Position numbers and translations under genes: made by a program
NCBI RefSeq assembly: GCF_030867095.1
Contig: NC_081831.1
Span: 66,416,716-66,480,715, forward strand
DNA: 64,000 bases
Direction: 5' to 3'
Source of the DNA: Alligator mississippiensis
Taxonomy: Eukaryota > Chordata > Crocodylia > Alligatoridae
Part shown: positions 21,571-32,804 of the stretch, piece after piece
Position numbering within the stretch: the stretch's first letter is position 1
Layout of the letters: every line of letters begins with the position of its first letter
Notes under the pieces: model-generated
The model's database searches: none
What the model saw: the letters and a program-made list of their open reading frames with translations, nothing else
What the model was told of the DNA's origin: nothing

Positions 21571-24048
21571 CTAGGGACAGAAGTTACACATAAACCAGTT
21601 TAAGCGATCAGAAACTGATTCAAACCTGTAACAGAACATAAGTGCAGTGCACATAAACCAGTTTCAAAATGGCCAAAACTGGTTTAAGATAAACCTGGTT
21701 GAGTATAGACTTAACCGATTTGGGTCAAACTGGTTTATGGAACTTCTGTCCCAGTCCTCTTCCTGGTTTAAGTTAAACCAGAGTCCCCCAGCAGCCTAGC
21801 ATGCCTTTCAGCCCTGGGCTGTGCTGTCTGCTCCAGACAGCAGGGCTGGCCCCGCCTCTTCACTGTCTAGCCAGAGCAGGGACAGAGGTGCATGGCCAGA
21901 TGCCAGCCTGGCCTGGCTTCCTAAGGCTAAGGGGGCAGGGGGGCTTATTCTCCCCCTCCCCCTGGGGACCACAGATGGGGTCTTCTTGGCTGCGTGGAGC
22001 AGTCTGTCTCAGGGTAACCCCCCCTCACTGCTACAGTGGCAGGGGCAGGGGTGTGGCCAGAGCCGGCCGGCCGGCCAGCATGGGACTGCCATCCGCCTGC
22101 CTCACCTGTGGCTGAGGCTGAGGCTGCGGGGCAGAACTGTGCCAGCCAGCAGGTGATGTGGAGGGTGGATGCGGAAGGGCCAAAGCCTTTCCCAGCTCGC
22201 TGTGGATTGGGCTGGGGCCATGGGAGCTGTGTAGCTGCATTGCTCCCAGCTCCCAGTGCCCAGGCTGGACAGGGCTGTCATGAAGCCACAGCCAGTTGGG
22301 AAGATCCTGGCCTGGGCCATGGGGTGGGGGCCTTCCCAGCTGGGTGCGGCTCCGTGACAGCCCAGCCAGGCAGCATGGGCAGCGGCTGGCCAGGCAGTGG
22401 TATGAAGGCCATGCTGCTGTAGCTGTGGATGGGCACCTTGGCAGCTGGACTGGCCATGTCTGTGGCTGCCTAGATTGGCTTGGAAGTGCCAGCAGGCCTG
22501 GAACCTGGCAGCCACCCACCATGGGGCTCGTGTGCCCGCAGCCACCACCACCATGCCCCCATCCAGTCTCTGTGCAGCACATGGCCAGCTACAGCTGCAC
22601 CACAAGCTGTGTGCTGGCTGGGGCTGGCAGGGCTTTTCTGTCTCCCTCACCTCCAGCTGCCATTGCTGCTGCTGCCCTGCCCCTGCCATGCTGCTCTGGG
22701 TGGCTGGGCAGGACGGGCTTCTGCCCAATGCACGGAGCTCTGGCTCCAGCTCCTGGCTGCCTTCCATTCTCTCAGCCCACCCAGCGTGAAGAGCAGCCCC
22801 TGTGGGTGGGTAGAGCGGGTGGAAGGCAGCTGGGAGCTGGAGCCAGATCTCCATGCACTGGGCAGAAGCCACCAGGATGAAACTTTCATCCTCCCAGAGT
22901 GGCACTGAATGGTGCAGCAGGAACAGGAGCCACAGCTGGAGGTGAGAGAAGCAGAACAGCCCTGCCAGCCCCAGCCAGCTCACGGCTTTGGTGGGACTGT
23001 TCCCATTGTGGCTACAGCTGGCTGGGTGCTGCTATGCTTCCTTCACCTGCAGCAGCTCCTCCTCCTCCTTTCCTGCCTCTGCTGTGCTGTTCCGGGCAGA
23101 GGTAGCAGGCTCTAGGCGTGCTGGTGCCTATGATGTGGCCCGGGCAGCCATGGGCATGACTAGTCCAGCTGCCAAGGCATCCACCTGCAGCTGAACTAGT
23201 GTGGCCCCTGCACTACTGCCCAGACAGCTGCTGCCTGTGCTGCTGGGTTGGGCTGTCATGGAGCTGCAGCTGGCTGGGAAGGGCCTTGGCTTGGGCCCCT
23301 CCCACCTGGCTGCAGCTCCATGACAGCCCTGCCTGGCCTGGGCACAGGGAGCTGGGAGCAATGCATCTGCACAGCTCCTGTACCCCAGCCTGAGCCACAG
23401 CCCACTGGGAAGGGCCCAGCCCCTGTGACCCAGCCTGGGCCAGCCCCTCCATGCCTGCCCTCAGCAGTGCCTGCAGGCTGGCCTGGCACAGCTGCACAGC
23501 CCCAGCCCCAGCCCCAGCCTCAGCCTAGATGGCAGGGCCATGCTAGCCAGCTCTGGCCAGATAGCGTGAGTGATCAGCGGTGGGGAAAGCTGGGCAGGCC
23601 CTGGCTGGAGTCCTTGTGCCCATGCCCCATGGGAGACAGGGGAGTTTAATCCTCCTCCCTGCCCCTCTTTGCCTGAGTCGCTGCCCGGGCTCCCTCCCCG
23701 TGACCATAAGCCTGGCGAGGGCTGCTTTACCCCTCCCCCTCCAGACACACCCTGGCTGGGGTCCCTGCAGGCCAGGATGGGCATACATAGCTACCTGCTG
23801 GGGTGGGGGTGGGGGTGGGATGGTTGGCCACATGCCCCAGGTCAGCTTCCCTCCAGTCCTGTGGTAGAAGGGATGGGAGGGCTCACCTTAGCAGCCCCGG
23901 GCTTCTAGCCTGAGCCACTGTAGCCTGCATTTCTGGAATCAACAGTGAATGTCTATTCACTTGCAAATCAGTTCAATCTATGCAGGTTAGACTAACCTGC
24001 AAAAACTGAATCAATTCAGGCTTGGGCTGTTTGAATGTCTGTCCCTAG
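21571..24048. mobile_element. CTAGGGACAG-family transposon, copy 2: a 2.48 kb foldback element
   Basis: Ends are 'ctagggacag' (21571-21580) and 'ctgtccctag' (24039-24048); the inversion may include three more bases on each side (ggg/ccc). The outer ~250 bases match copies 1, 3 and 4. The GC-rich interior is a giant palindrome centred near 22797. For example, 'ggctggggctggcagggc' (about 22617) mirrors 'gccctgccagccccagcc' (about 22960), and 'ggccagtccagctgccaagg'-type sequence occurs on both sides (22440 inverted, 23160). Matching arms extend from roughly 21930 to 23690. The 293-codon and shorter open frames here are GC-driven artefacts on both strands. Confidence 0.8.
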
Positions 24049-24954
24049 CCCTGAGAGGTCTCTGTTGTGAGCCCAGATCACTCTCCAGAGTAGTGAGGAG
24101 ACTGAGGCAGGGGAGTCCATTCCACCTGGCATGTTGTTTTGTCTAGAGCTGTGTATTTCTTGTGTTAGATAAGCAGAATGACTGTTTCAAAACCTTTACC
24201 GAGTCTGGCTGTCTGTCCACTTTTCACTCTTGTGTTCCTGGAGAGGAAAGCTGTACACCCAGAGTGTGCACACAAGGTTGGAGCTTTAGGAGAGGGTGTG
24301 CTGAAGTCTGAAGGACTAGAGGAGTCAGCAATTGTCCTGGAGGCAGAGATTGGCTAGCCATCAGGCTCCATCTCTATGAAAGGGAAGCAGAGAGCCTGTA
24401 CTTAGGAAATATGCTTGATAGGCCCAGGAAAAAACAAACAGCCTAAGATGACTGTAGGATTGTTTAAGGGAAAATTAGGAGTATATGGGCTGAGTGTGTG
24501 AGGTCCAATACATCAGCCTAGCCTAGTGAGTGTTCAGCGACAGGGAGCTCTACCAGAGTGGTATGCACGACAGTATTCATGAGTATTAGCACTAGAAAAT
24601 TGATTTTAAGCATTGCATTAATCCATTTAAGGAACAGAAATACAGTGGGGAAATGGCTCCCCCATGCCAATGGGGGTTTTGCAACTGACTTCAAGGAATT
24701 CAAAATTCCACCCATTGTACGTGATATGTATGTCCAATCCCTGGAGATTAGATTTTGACATTCAGGTACTTGCAATTTACTGCTCAGGGCCTAACTATAG
24801 GCTAGCATCCTTCACAAAAACACGTGGATTAATTTGGAATGAAGAATCAATCTGAGTGAACTGTGGTCTGTTCACAAGCAAAGAGAGGTGAAATGAATTT
24901 AAAAAATGTTATACTTACAGATTATTCCCTACTTCATGCTCTATACTTAGTGTA
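24049..24954. other. No gene recognised
   Basis: Unique-looking DNA with no supported feature. Confidence 0.5.
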
Positions 24955-25112
24955 GTGTATTTAGGGTTTAGAACAGAAAGATGGGTGTCAGGGCACAGGG
25001 CTCCAGTTCATTTTTCTGCTACTGACCTTTTGGGCATCTTTCACCCACTCAGGCCATGTGCCTGTTTTCTTAGGGGTAAAATGGGGACAATAATTTCATT
25101 ATTCAATAGTAA
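24955..25112 (+). repeat. MIR SINE remnant
   Basis: The order 'cagggctccagttcat...ctgctactgac', 'tgtgcctgttttctta', 'gtaaaatggggacaataat' matches the MIR core and tail ('...gtgcctcagtttcc..tctgtaaaatggggataata'). Diverged, without a TSD that I can identify. Confidence 0.65.
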
Positions 25113-26467
25113 GTCATCGTTCACATGTTCTAATACAACTACAGTTTGCAGTTACCATTCTGCTGAAGAATGCGCCTTCTTACGGGGCAGTGATTTCTCC
25201 CATTTTGTACTGTCACCTCAGTATTGGAGATGAGTTTGAGGGATTAGCCTGGGATCGGACTCCGGCTCAGACCAGCTCTGCCGCACAGCTGCATTATTAG
25301 CACTCTGTATGATGCTGCTGAAAATGAATGTCTTGCGCTAAAGAGCCATAGGCAGCTCCTGCTTTCATATCTATTTCCTTCATTTTTCAGCTCCTTGGAA
25401 AATACAGTTACAGCAGGTCATCTCATTATTTTAAAGCCAAACATGATACTGGTCAGCTGCAATAATCCAGTTGGTTAGCTGCAATAATCCAGTCCCTAGA
25501 GAGACTTGGAAAGCCTTCAGCAGTCTCACTAGTTAGCTTTCGAGAGAGGTAATGTACACTGCTTTTAAGATTTTCTTTAACACGTGAGAGCATGAATTCC
25601 AGGACAAAGACGGGGGGGTCCTGCTTTATTTACATGAATACATGTATCCAGTGTGCTGGTGGCAGGCTGTCATAAGTGAGATCTGCCCTCACCCAAAAGC
25701 CACTGGTTCCCAAAAGCTTAAGAAGTGTTTAAAGGGCATGCTGTATTTTGCTTGCTATTTACAGGGAACTACCACTGGCTCAAAAAGTAGCTCCACAGGT
25801 GAGGCACTAGATTTATTCACCACCTGATTTCTCTCTCTGCTATCTGTAGCTCAGGCATGAATCATCTGTAATTGTCCAGGAAATACCTTCCACTCATGGC
25901 CCATGTCAGGCACTCTCACTGAGCCAATGGGCTTGGATGTCAAGGTACATAAGCCCTAGTAGAGATTTATGAGAGCCTGCTGGAGAAAGAACCACGAGAC
26001 GCTTCGCATGCATGGCTTTAGTCATCAAGAAGGTGGAAAAAAGCGAAGCGGGACATTCCAACCTTTGGTGGAGCACTGCAGCAAGTATCACACGCTGAAG
26101 AGATAAGATGCGAGTCAGCCACAAAGAGGATGCTTCTTTCCAATCTATATTGGAAAGACAAATATGACTCAAAGCAATTAAGTAGAAAGCAACCTAAAAT
26201 ATATGGTTAGGTGTGGTTTAACATTCTTTATTAAGAGAGACAGGTCCAAAACAATCCTCTCCCTCCCCCTGGTCTTGAGTCACTGGAGAACTTGAAGAAG
26301 CTCAGCTCCAGCCCTGTAATGGGCTGTGTGGCACATATACACAGGCATCCTAGTCGTAAGCAGGGAACTGGCTTTGGCACCTGAAGTGCCACGATGACTT
26401 TTGCTATTATTATTTGTATTACAGTAATCCCTGAGGGCCTCATATCAGGCCTAGGCTTTGCACTAAC
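25113..26467. other. No gene recognised
   Basis: Unique-looking DNA. It contains the tandem duplication at 25451-25494. Confidence 0.5.
25451..25494. repeat. Tandem duplication, 22 bp period
   Basis: Two adjacent copies of a 22-mer (ggt[c/t]agctgcaataatccagt[t/c]) differ at two positions. Confidence 0.85.
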
Positions 26468-26838
26468 AGGGCATGTCTACATGTGTGTTTAGGCACACCT
26501 AAATTTAATGCACATCACCTTAATGCACATTAAGGTGATTTAGGCTTGTGTCTACAGATGCACACATTAAAGTGTGTTAACTCTGTGTGCGGACTGAAGT
26601 GGGTCTAAAGTTAGTCCCAAGTCAGTCCATACACAATGTTAATGCATCTTAATGTGTCTACATGTGCGTTAATGTGCTTTAACTATCTGCATTTACATTT
26701 GATCCCTGCAAAAGCAAAAGCATAGCCTAAAATCAACATTTTTAAGGTGCATTAAGGGTGAGCACATGTAGATGCATGCCCTTAATGTGCCTTAAATTGG
26801 GTTAAAGTGCCTTAAATCAGAACATGTAGATGTGCCCA
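26468..26838. mobile_element. MITE
   Basis: Terminal inverted repeats 'gggcatgtctacatgtg' (26469-26485) and 'aacatgtagatgtgccc' (26821-26837) match at 14 of 17 positions. The interior is built of repeated 'aatgcacattaaggtg'/'ttaatgtgc' motifs. 'aca' flanks both sides, a possible 3 bp target duplication. No coding capacity. Confidence 0.7.
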
Positions 26839-27038
26839 CAGATAACAAACACAAGAGCACTCAACCTAAACATTACAGGCCCCACTGGGCAAGACTTGCT
26901 TTGTCTTGGAGACTGCCAATGGGTGTGCCAGGCAGGGTGACCTAGATTTCATAGATTTCATAGACATTAGCGCTGGAAGGGACCTCGGAAGATCATCGAG
27001 TCCAGCCCCCCGCCCAAAGGGCAGGAAGTCAGCTGGGG

Positions 27039-28129
27039 TCATAGGATCCCAGCAAGATAAGCATCCAGTTTCATCTTGAAGGTGTTCAATGAAGGCGCTT
27101 GAACAACCTCCGGTGGCAGGCTGTTCCAGACCTTGGGGGCTCGGACAGTAAAGAAATTCTTCCTTATGTCCAGCCTGAAATGATCTTGTAGTAGTTTGTG
27201 ACCATTCGTCCTTGTCATCCCTTGGGGCGCTCTGGTGAACAAACATTCCCCCAGATACTGGTGGTCACCCCTGATAAACTTGTAGGTGGCCATCAGATCA
27301 CCCCCGAGCCTGTGCTTTTCCAGGCTGAAGAGTCCCATGGCTCTCAGCCTCTTATCATAAGTTCTGTTTTCCTGACCTCTGATCATGCGCGTGGCTCTTC
27401 TCTGGACTCTCTCAAGCTTCTCCACATTCTTTTTGAATTGTGGAGCCCAAAACTGGACGCAGTACTCCAGCTGCGGCCTCACTAAGGCCGAGTACAGGGG
27501 GAGAATGACGTCCCGGGATTTGCTTGAGAAGCATCTATGGATGCAAGCCAGCGTTTTGGTCACTTTACTAGCCGCAGCATCGCATTGCAGGCTCATGTTC
27601 ATCCTGTGGTCAATGATGACCCCCAAGTCTCTTTCTTCCATAGTGCTAACCAACATAGCACTGCGGGTTTTTCTTCCCAAGGTGGAGAACCTTGCATTTA
27701 TTGGCGTTGAACACCATCAGATTCTCATCCGCCCACTTGCTGAGCCTGTCCAGGTCAGCCTGGATTATCCACCTGTCTTCTGGTGTGGATGCTTTGCCCC
27801 AAAGTTTGGTGTCATCGGCAAACTTGGCCAGTCCGCTTCTGACTCCAGTGTCCACATCATTAATGAAGATGTTGAACAGTCTGGGTCCAAGGACAGAGCC
27901 TTGGGGGACCCCACTGGTCACAGGACACCACGATGAGTGACTTCCATCAATTACTACCCTCTGGGTCTGACCCCAGAGCCAATTTTCCAGCCAATTGATT
28001 CGTGGAGGACCCAAGGCTACAATTGGCCAGTTTCTCCAAGAGACGATCATGGGACACCAGATCGAAGGCTTTTTTGAAGTCAAGATATATGACATCAATC
28101 TCATCTCCCTTGTCCAGGTGATAGGTCAC
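27039..28129 (-). pseudogene. CR1 ORF2 (reverse transcriptase) fragment, frameshifted
   Basis: This would encode the C-terminal part of the CR1 replication protein, which primes reverse transcription of its RNA at nicked chromosomal DNA. Three overlapping open frames cover it: 28129-27947, 28104-27646 and 27680-27039. That requires two frameshifts, near 28010-28060 and 27650-27680. The catalytic FADD of motif C is preserved. The endonuclease domain is missing. The last frame reaches the natural ORF2 end ('FKMKLDAYLAGIL'). Dead on arrival by 5' truncation, then decayed. Confidence 0.88.
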
Positions 28130-28133
28130 CTGG

Positions 28134-28169
28134 TCGTAGAAGGAAATGAGATCGTAGAAGGAAATGAGA
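28134..28169. repeat. 18 bp in-frame tandem duplication inside CR1
   Basis: 'tcgtagaaggaaatgaga' occurs twice in a row (28134-28151, 28152-28169). On the minus strand it duplicates six codons, giving LISFYD-LISFYD before QVT. Related CR1 copies have this motif once. Confidence 0.9.
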
Positions 28170-28486
28170 CCTGCAGGAGCCTTCTAGGTTTCATCTATCC
28201 TAGTGAGCTTATTGTTCCATAGTCATTTCAGAGAGCTGCTAGGGCTCCCACCTCTGCTGAGGGAGCACTCTCATAAAAGAGGTGTTCATTAGCTTGGTTT
28301 GTCTCTTGCTTAATTTGATTCATGAAGCTAATTTAATCTTTAAATATTAGATAAAGCAACAGCCAAAGCCATTTTCCCCTCAATATTACAAATCACACTC
28401 TGAGGGCCAGGTAGTTATTATACTTGAAGGGCTGATGTAAAGAAGAGTTTGGAAAGCACCTTTTCTCTCTTGCTGTAGGGAAGGGG

Positions 28487-29285
28487 ATGCAGACCAATCA
28501 ATGGATTAAAGTTGCAGCAAAGATCAGATTTAGATCAGATATATTGAACATTTTATTTACTGTTAGAATAGTGAGGCAGTGGAATAGGCTGCCTAGGGAA
28601 ACTGTGGACTCTCTATCACTGGAAGTGTTCAAGAGGGGGTTGGACAACCAGTGGTCAGGGATGTTCTAGACTTATTTTCTACTATAGGTATTTCCCATGC
28701 TTCTGGGCTTTGCTGGTTGCTTTGGCCCCCTCCTCTGCCCACCCTGACATACACAGTAGAAAAAGGGGGGTCTTTTAAAACCTCCCTAGAGGCATTGGCT
28801 ACAGCTAAGGCTGGGGACTTCAACTGGGATGTGCCAAGTCTCCAGCTAGGAACAAAGCCAGAGCTTCCTAGCTAGAGGGTCTTGCCACTCCATGCAGGAT
28901 CAGACTGATCACCATATTTAGGGCCAGGAAGGAATTTTACCTGATGTTCAGATTAGTACAGACTGTGACCATTTTTGCCTTCCTCTATAGTGGGGAGCGA
29001 AGGAGGGTGGTGGTGGGGCATAGTCCTCTAACCAGGACCTCTTGGGCATGTATTGACAACATTTTATAGAAGCGGGACATTGGCTACCATGGTTCTTCTG
29101 CTTTACCTGTGGCAGGTTAAGGTGTTAGGTCTGTGTTGTGTTAGGGTTCATGGTAGTCTTATGTAGAGTTTAGATTATGGTTTGTATGGGATGGTTTAGG
29201 TAGGATAATACTGCCTCAGGCAGGGGTTTGGACTAGGTGACCTCTGGAGATCCCTTTTAGCCTTACTTCTCTATGATTCTGTGAC
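28487..29285 (+). mobile_element. Old CR1 LINE, 3' coding end and 3' UTR
   Basis: 28530-28670 encodes the ORF2 end ('FTVRIVRQWNRLPRETVD', 'LSLEVFKRGLDN'). A 3' UTR of the turtle/crocodile CR1 type follows ('ggccaggaaggaattttacc', 'tttttgccttcctct'). The terminus is 'ggactaggtgacctctggag', then 'tctatgattctgtgactctg'. More diverged than the CR1 copies at 38 and 42 kb. Confidence 0.8.
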
Positions 29286-29404
29286 TCTGTGTGAGGCTAC
29301 AGAATTCTGTGCTATGGCTATTGACTCATGGCCACTAAGAGCTCTAAGTACCATCTCTGCAAGAAGATTTGATGTGGATTCCCTCTGCTGTAGTTACTGT
29401 GCTC

Positions 29405-29575
29405 CTAAACCAGCAGTTCTCCACCTCTTTAGACTCAAGGCGCTCCCTTAGCAAATGCCAGCTCTTGGCTTTCACTTGGAAAGCTATGGAAAACTAACAA
29501 TGCAATTCTTCTTGCAAAGAACCCAGGACTTGCAAAGAAGTCAAGGACTTCTGCATTGCTGACTGACTTGCCAGC
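29405..29575 (+). mobile_element. hAT-like element, left half
   Basis: The sequence 'agcagttctccacctc', 'tagactcaaggcgctccctt', 'cagctcttggctttcactt' aligns with the left part of the element at 55316-55455. The right end is not visible here; the CR1 fragment begins just beyond. Confidence 0.6.
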
Positions 29576-29598
29576 TTTGCAATGGATAGTAAAAGTGA

Positions 29599-30495
29599 TC
29601 AGTGGTTACTGTCTCCCAGCTTTCCTTCGATTCCTAGGTCATCCCCTTTGGCCAGTACCAGGTTCAGCAGCGCTTTACTTCTTGTAGGTCCATAGACTTC
29701 TTGAGTCAGGTAGAGCTTGTCCATGCACATGAGGAAGTTTTGTGACCGTTCAGATTTGGCTGATTGGTCCGCCCATGAGATGTCTGGGTACTTGAAATCT
29801 CCCATGGCAACCATGCACCCAGGGTGTGCAGCCTCAGCCAGTTCTCTGGTGAATTGCTGGTCAATCTCTTGTTCCTGATTAGGAAGTTTGTAGTAGGCTC
29901 CTACTATTGTGTTCCCTGTGCCACGTTCCCCACGTATTTTAACTCAGAGGATCTACAGTCATCTTCCATGGGTGCCAATGTCAGCTTGCAGGGATATGTA
30001 GCCGTCCTTGACATAGAGAGCTACATCCCCACCCCTTTTTTCTGCACGATCTCTCCTGTACAGGGTATAACTGTCTATACCTGTGGCCCAGTCATAGGTG
30101 GATTTCTACCAGGTCTCTGTTATCCCCATGATATTGTAGTCATTCTTGTTTAGCAGGAGGACCAGTTCCTCCTGTTTGTTCCTCAAGCTCCTAGCATTGG
30201 TGAACAGACATGTAAGTGTCCCATTGGAAGCCCTAGGCTTCCTTGCACTCCCTGTAGGACACCGTTCCAGGGCTGGGGTAGGAGTGGATTCCCTTAAGTG
30301 CCCTAACCTGCTGGTTTTGAAGTAGTTGCCTGGTTGGCTTGCTATGGTAGTAGTCCGCCCATCCCCCAGCAGGCTTAATTTAAAGCCCGGTCGAGCAGGT
30401 CAGCCAATCTGGTTGAGAAGAGCTTCCTCCCCAGTGATGTGAGGTGGAGGCCATCTCTTCCCAGCAGACCACTTCCTCTCTCACTGAAGAGCGGA
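29599..30495 (-). mobile_element. CR1 LINE, AP-endonuclease domain fragment
   Basis: On the minus strand, reading down from 30495, the segments 'NARSLRNKQEELVLLL', 'NIMGITETWWKSTYDW', 'GIDSYTLYRRDR', 'GGDVALYVKD' and 'MGDFKYPDISWADQ' appear in the order of the CR1 apurinic endonuclease, which nicks target DNA for priming. 'PTRSKALLNLVLA' follows at 29640. The frame is interrupted; only 29814-29599 is a longer open run. No RT domain adjoins, so this is an internal fragment or a deleted copy. Confidence 0.88.
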
Positions 30496-30857
30496 CTGTA
30501 ATTGTAACACATCTATGCAATATTATTAGACTAGCAACTTTTGCCATTGCTCCACATCTATCATGTTAGAAAAGTCCTTCCATAAAAACACTTTGGCTAT
30601 CTGCTGGAAAACCATCCACCTGAGCACAAAACCAGTGAAGTTGGTCTTTACTTGTATAAAGATGTGGGTCCTTAAATATTCATTTGATCTAGGATCCCTT
30701 AGCTGCTATACCGTTCATATACACAGGTATAGCAGTAAACATCATGGTGCTATGGCAGTTCCTAGTTCAAATCCACCTGATAGCAGCTTTGATCCAAAGA
30801 CTGAAGGTGCTCTTGATTCTGTTCTGTCACTTTACATCACAAAACCAAACCAAACTG

Positions 30858-31062
30858 TCACTGGATGCATCTACATGTGCCCCCAACTGCACAATTGTTA
30901 CTGCACAGTCCTGGTGGTACACAGGTCATTTCCAACCCTATTATGCAGTAGCATCGGCATCACTGTTTGTGCCTGTGGATGCTATATTGCTGTAGCGGTG
31001 AACTACGTTGCTGTAGCTTGTTACTACGGTGACATAGCATCTCACGTAGGTATGCCCACTGA
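30858..31062. mobile_element. MITE
   Basis: Ends 'ggatgcatctacatgtgccc' and 'catctcacgtaggtatgccc' are imperfect inverted repeats. The interior has 'ttactgcacag' and 'gctgtagc' repeats. The 167-codon open frame across it (30563-31066) is not a recognisable protein. Confidence 0.55.
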
Positions 31063-31868
31063 CTAGTTTGTCATTAGTCTCTGCTGAGAGGCTGAGCCAA
31101 TATTTTTGTCCAGCTTGTGGTGTTGGCTCTGGATTTTGGATCCAGATGCCTTGTTCCAGGGGCACCCAACCCTCAGACCACCCACGACCTTTCCATTTGA
31201 TAAAAGGCAAATTTATTGATACAAAGTGATAACAGAAAAGAAACAATACAAACAAACAAACAATCAAGCAATTCTATATATCTACTAATCCTAGGGCTGT
31301 CATCAGAGACAAGAAATATCTGTCTGGCCAGGATGCAGGATTCACTTTGAAGGCTCTCTCTTAGGTGTCAAATGTCAGCAGCCTGGAGATGGGATGCCGA
31401 GGCCCACCCCCTCCAGCGGGGTGGATGAGACATGCTGGTGGTGTACCCTCTGTCCATGGTGGCCTCGGGAACAGCTCTCAGGGGATGGGAACCAGTCTCA
31501 GGGACCCTTTTGGGGAGGAGGATGAGAAGGACCCTTTGTTACTCTTACATCTCTGCTTCTGTATTCTTTTTCCTTCCTGATGACACTTCATCCATGGCTA
31601 TCACTGATTGGTCTCTCTGTGGTCATCATACTGTCCACGTTCTGTTTTGTTAGGACATTCCAAGCTCATCACATGCACACCTTTCCCAAAACAGGAATTT
31701 CATGCCACCAGTTTCTCAGACTATGTGTATATCTGTTGACCTTGTTGTGTCTGGGTTAGACACCTTGTCTCCCTTGAAGGAGAAACTGTGTGACTGTGTG
31801 AGCACCAGGCCTTTAGAAATCAATTAACCCCCTGCTTCCCATCCTAAACCATTCTAAAGTGCGTGCAT

Positions 31869-31869
<1 letters not shown>
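31063..31869. other. No gene recognised
   Basis: Unique-looking DNA with no supported gene. Confidence 0.5.

Positions 31870-31907
<38 letters not shown>
31870..31907 (+). repeat. (CA)n microsatellite
   Basis: About 19 uninterrupted CA dinucleotides, preceded by 'gcgtgcatg'. Likely length-polymorphic. Confidence 0.98.
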
Positions 31908-31910
<3 letters not shown>

Positions 31911-32804
31911 CCAATTCCCTAAAAGCAAACCTTTAAATACCATTTTCAAACCATCTGTGGCACTGAAGAAATGTAGCCTGTTCTTGGTCAGTCCCTAGGT
32001 ACTCTCATAATAAATATGATGAATAATAAGCACAGTAATGAGGAGCCCATGAAGGCTGAACTGCTTTCCTGTCCCATTGGTTCCCCACTCCTGACCAGAA
32101 GAGGCACTTTGGTGTGGCAAGCCATAAGTCAACAGAGAATTTCTCTCAGGGGCTTTCACTCTGGCTCTTTTTATGAGTGCTAAATTCACTCAAGCACGAG
32201 AAATAAAACATAAAAGAGGAGGATTTCTTTTCTTTTTGAGGAAAAAATGCGAATGTTAAAACCAAGCATCATAAGGTTTCAATCAGTCAGTCCCTTTGAA
32301 TTATATTTCATGTTCAGAAATTGCTGAGAGGATGTTGTTACCCTGACTGAAAACAAACTTTTCTGGCTTTTTTTTCCACGTTCACCAAAAATAAACCTCC
32401 TTTGAAGTGAAAGCAGCAGCAGAACTCTGAGCTATGTGTAGCATTCCCCCTGCTTCTCACTGTGTCATTGGAGGATAACTAGTTTCATTTGCTAAGAGGT
32501 GGGTCTTTAAATGTTGGTTTGATCTAGGATCCCTTAGTTGTAACCAGTGAACAAGCTGAATTTACATAACAGCTGCAAAGTTCCCTTGGGAACAAGCCAA
32601 GGTTTGTGCAATCAGTCTGTTTGCTGAATGGGGATATACTGAAAGCATTGGGAATTGACCCAGCATTTCATTGGTTAGCGGGGGAAGAGTGGAAGAGGCT
32701 ATGGAGTCCTCCTTTCTACTAGTTTGCCAGTCTCCATTGTCTGGCCTGGTTGGATGGGTTTGAGGTGTATTTGTTCTTTATTTTTTGAACAATTAAGAAT
32801 GGAG
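31908..32804. other. No gene recognised
   Basis: Unique-looking DNA. 'ggatcccttagttg' near 32528 and 'ggatcccttagctg' near 30692, each preceded by 'tttgatcta', show that a short repeat piece is shared, without recognisable ends. Confidence 0.4.

Larger units (their letters stand above)
26943..28185 (-). mobile_element. CR1 LINE, 5'-truncated, RT domain
   Basis: Minus-strand CR1. Its 3' end at 26943 carries two copies of an octamer-like unit ('atttcatagatttcatag'). Coding sequence shows RT palm motifs 'DVIYLDFKKAFDLVSH', 'GVPQGSVLGPRLFNIF' and '[10 protein letters not shown]', then 'LVRPQLEYCVQFWAPQFKKN', 'RVQRRATRMI' and 'FFTVRAPKVWNSLP'. The 5' end is near 28185. It contains an in-frame 18 bp duplication (28134-28169). 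Confidence 0.92.

Noticed and set aside
22031-22983. Long overlapping open frames (up to 293 codons) on both strands
   Set aside because: They lie in the GC-rich palindrome of a transposon, are mirrored on the opposite strand, and show only low-complexity Ala/Gln/Trp/Pro-rich products.
30563-31066. 167-codon open frame
   Set aside because: Its second half is MITE sequence and nothing in the product is recognisable.
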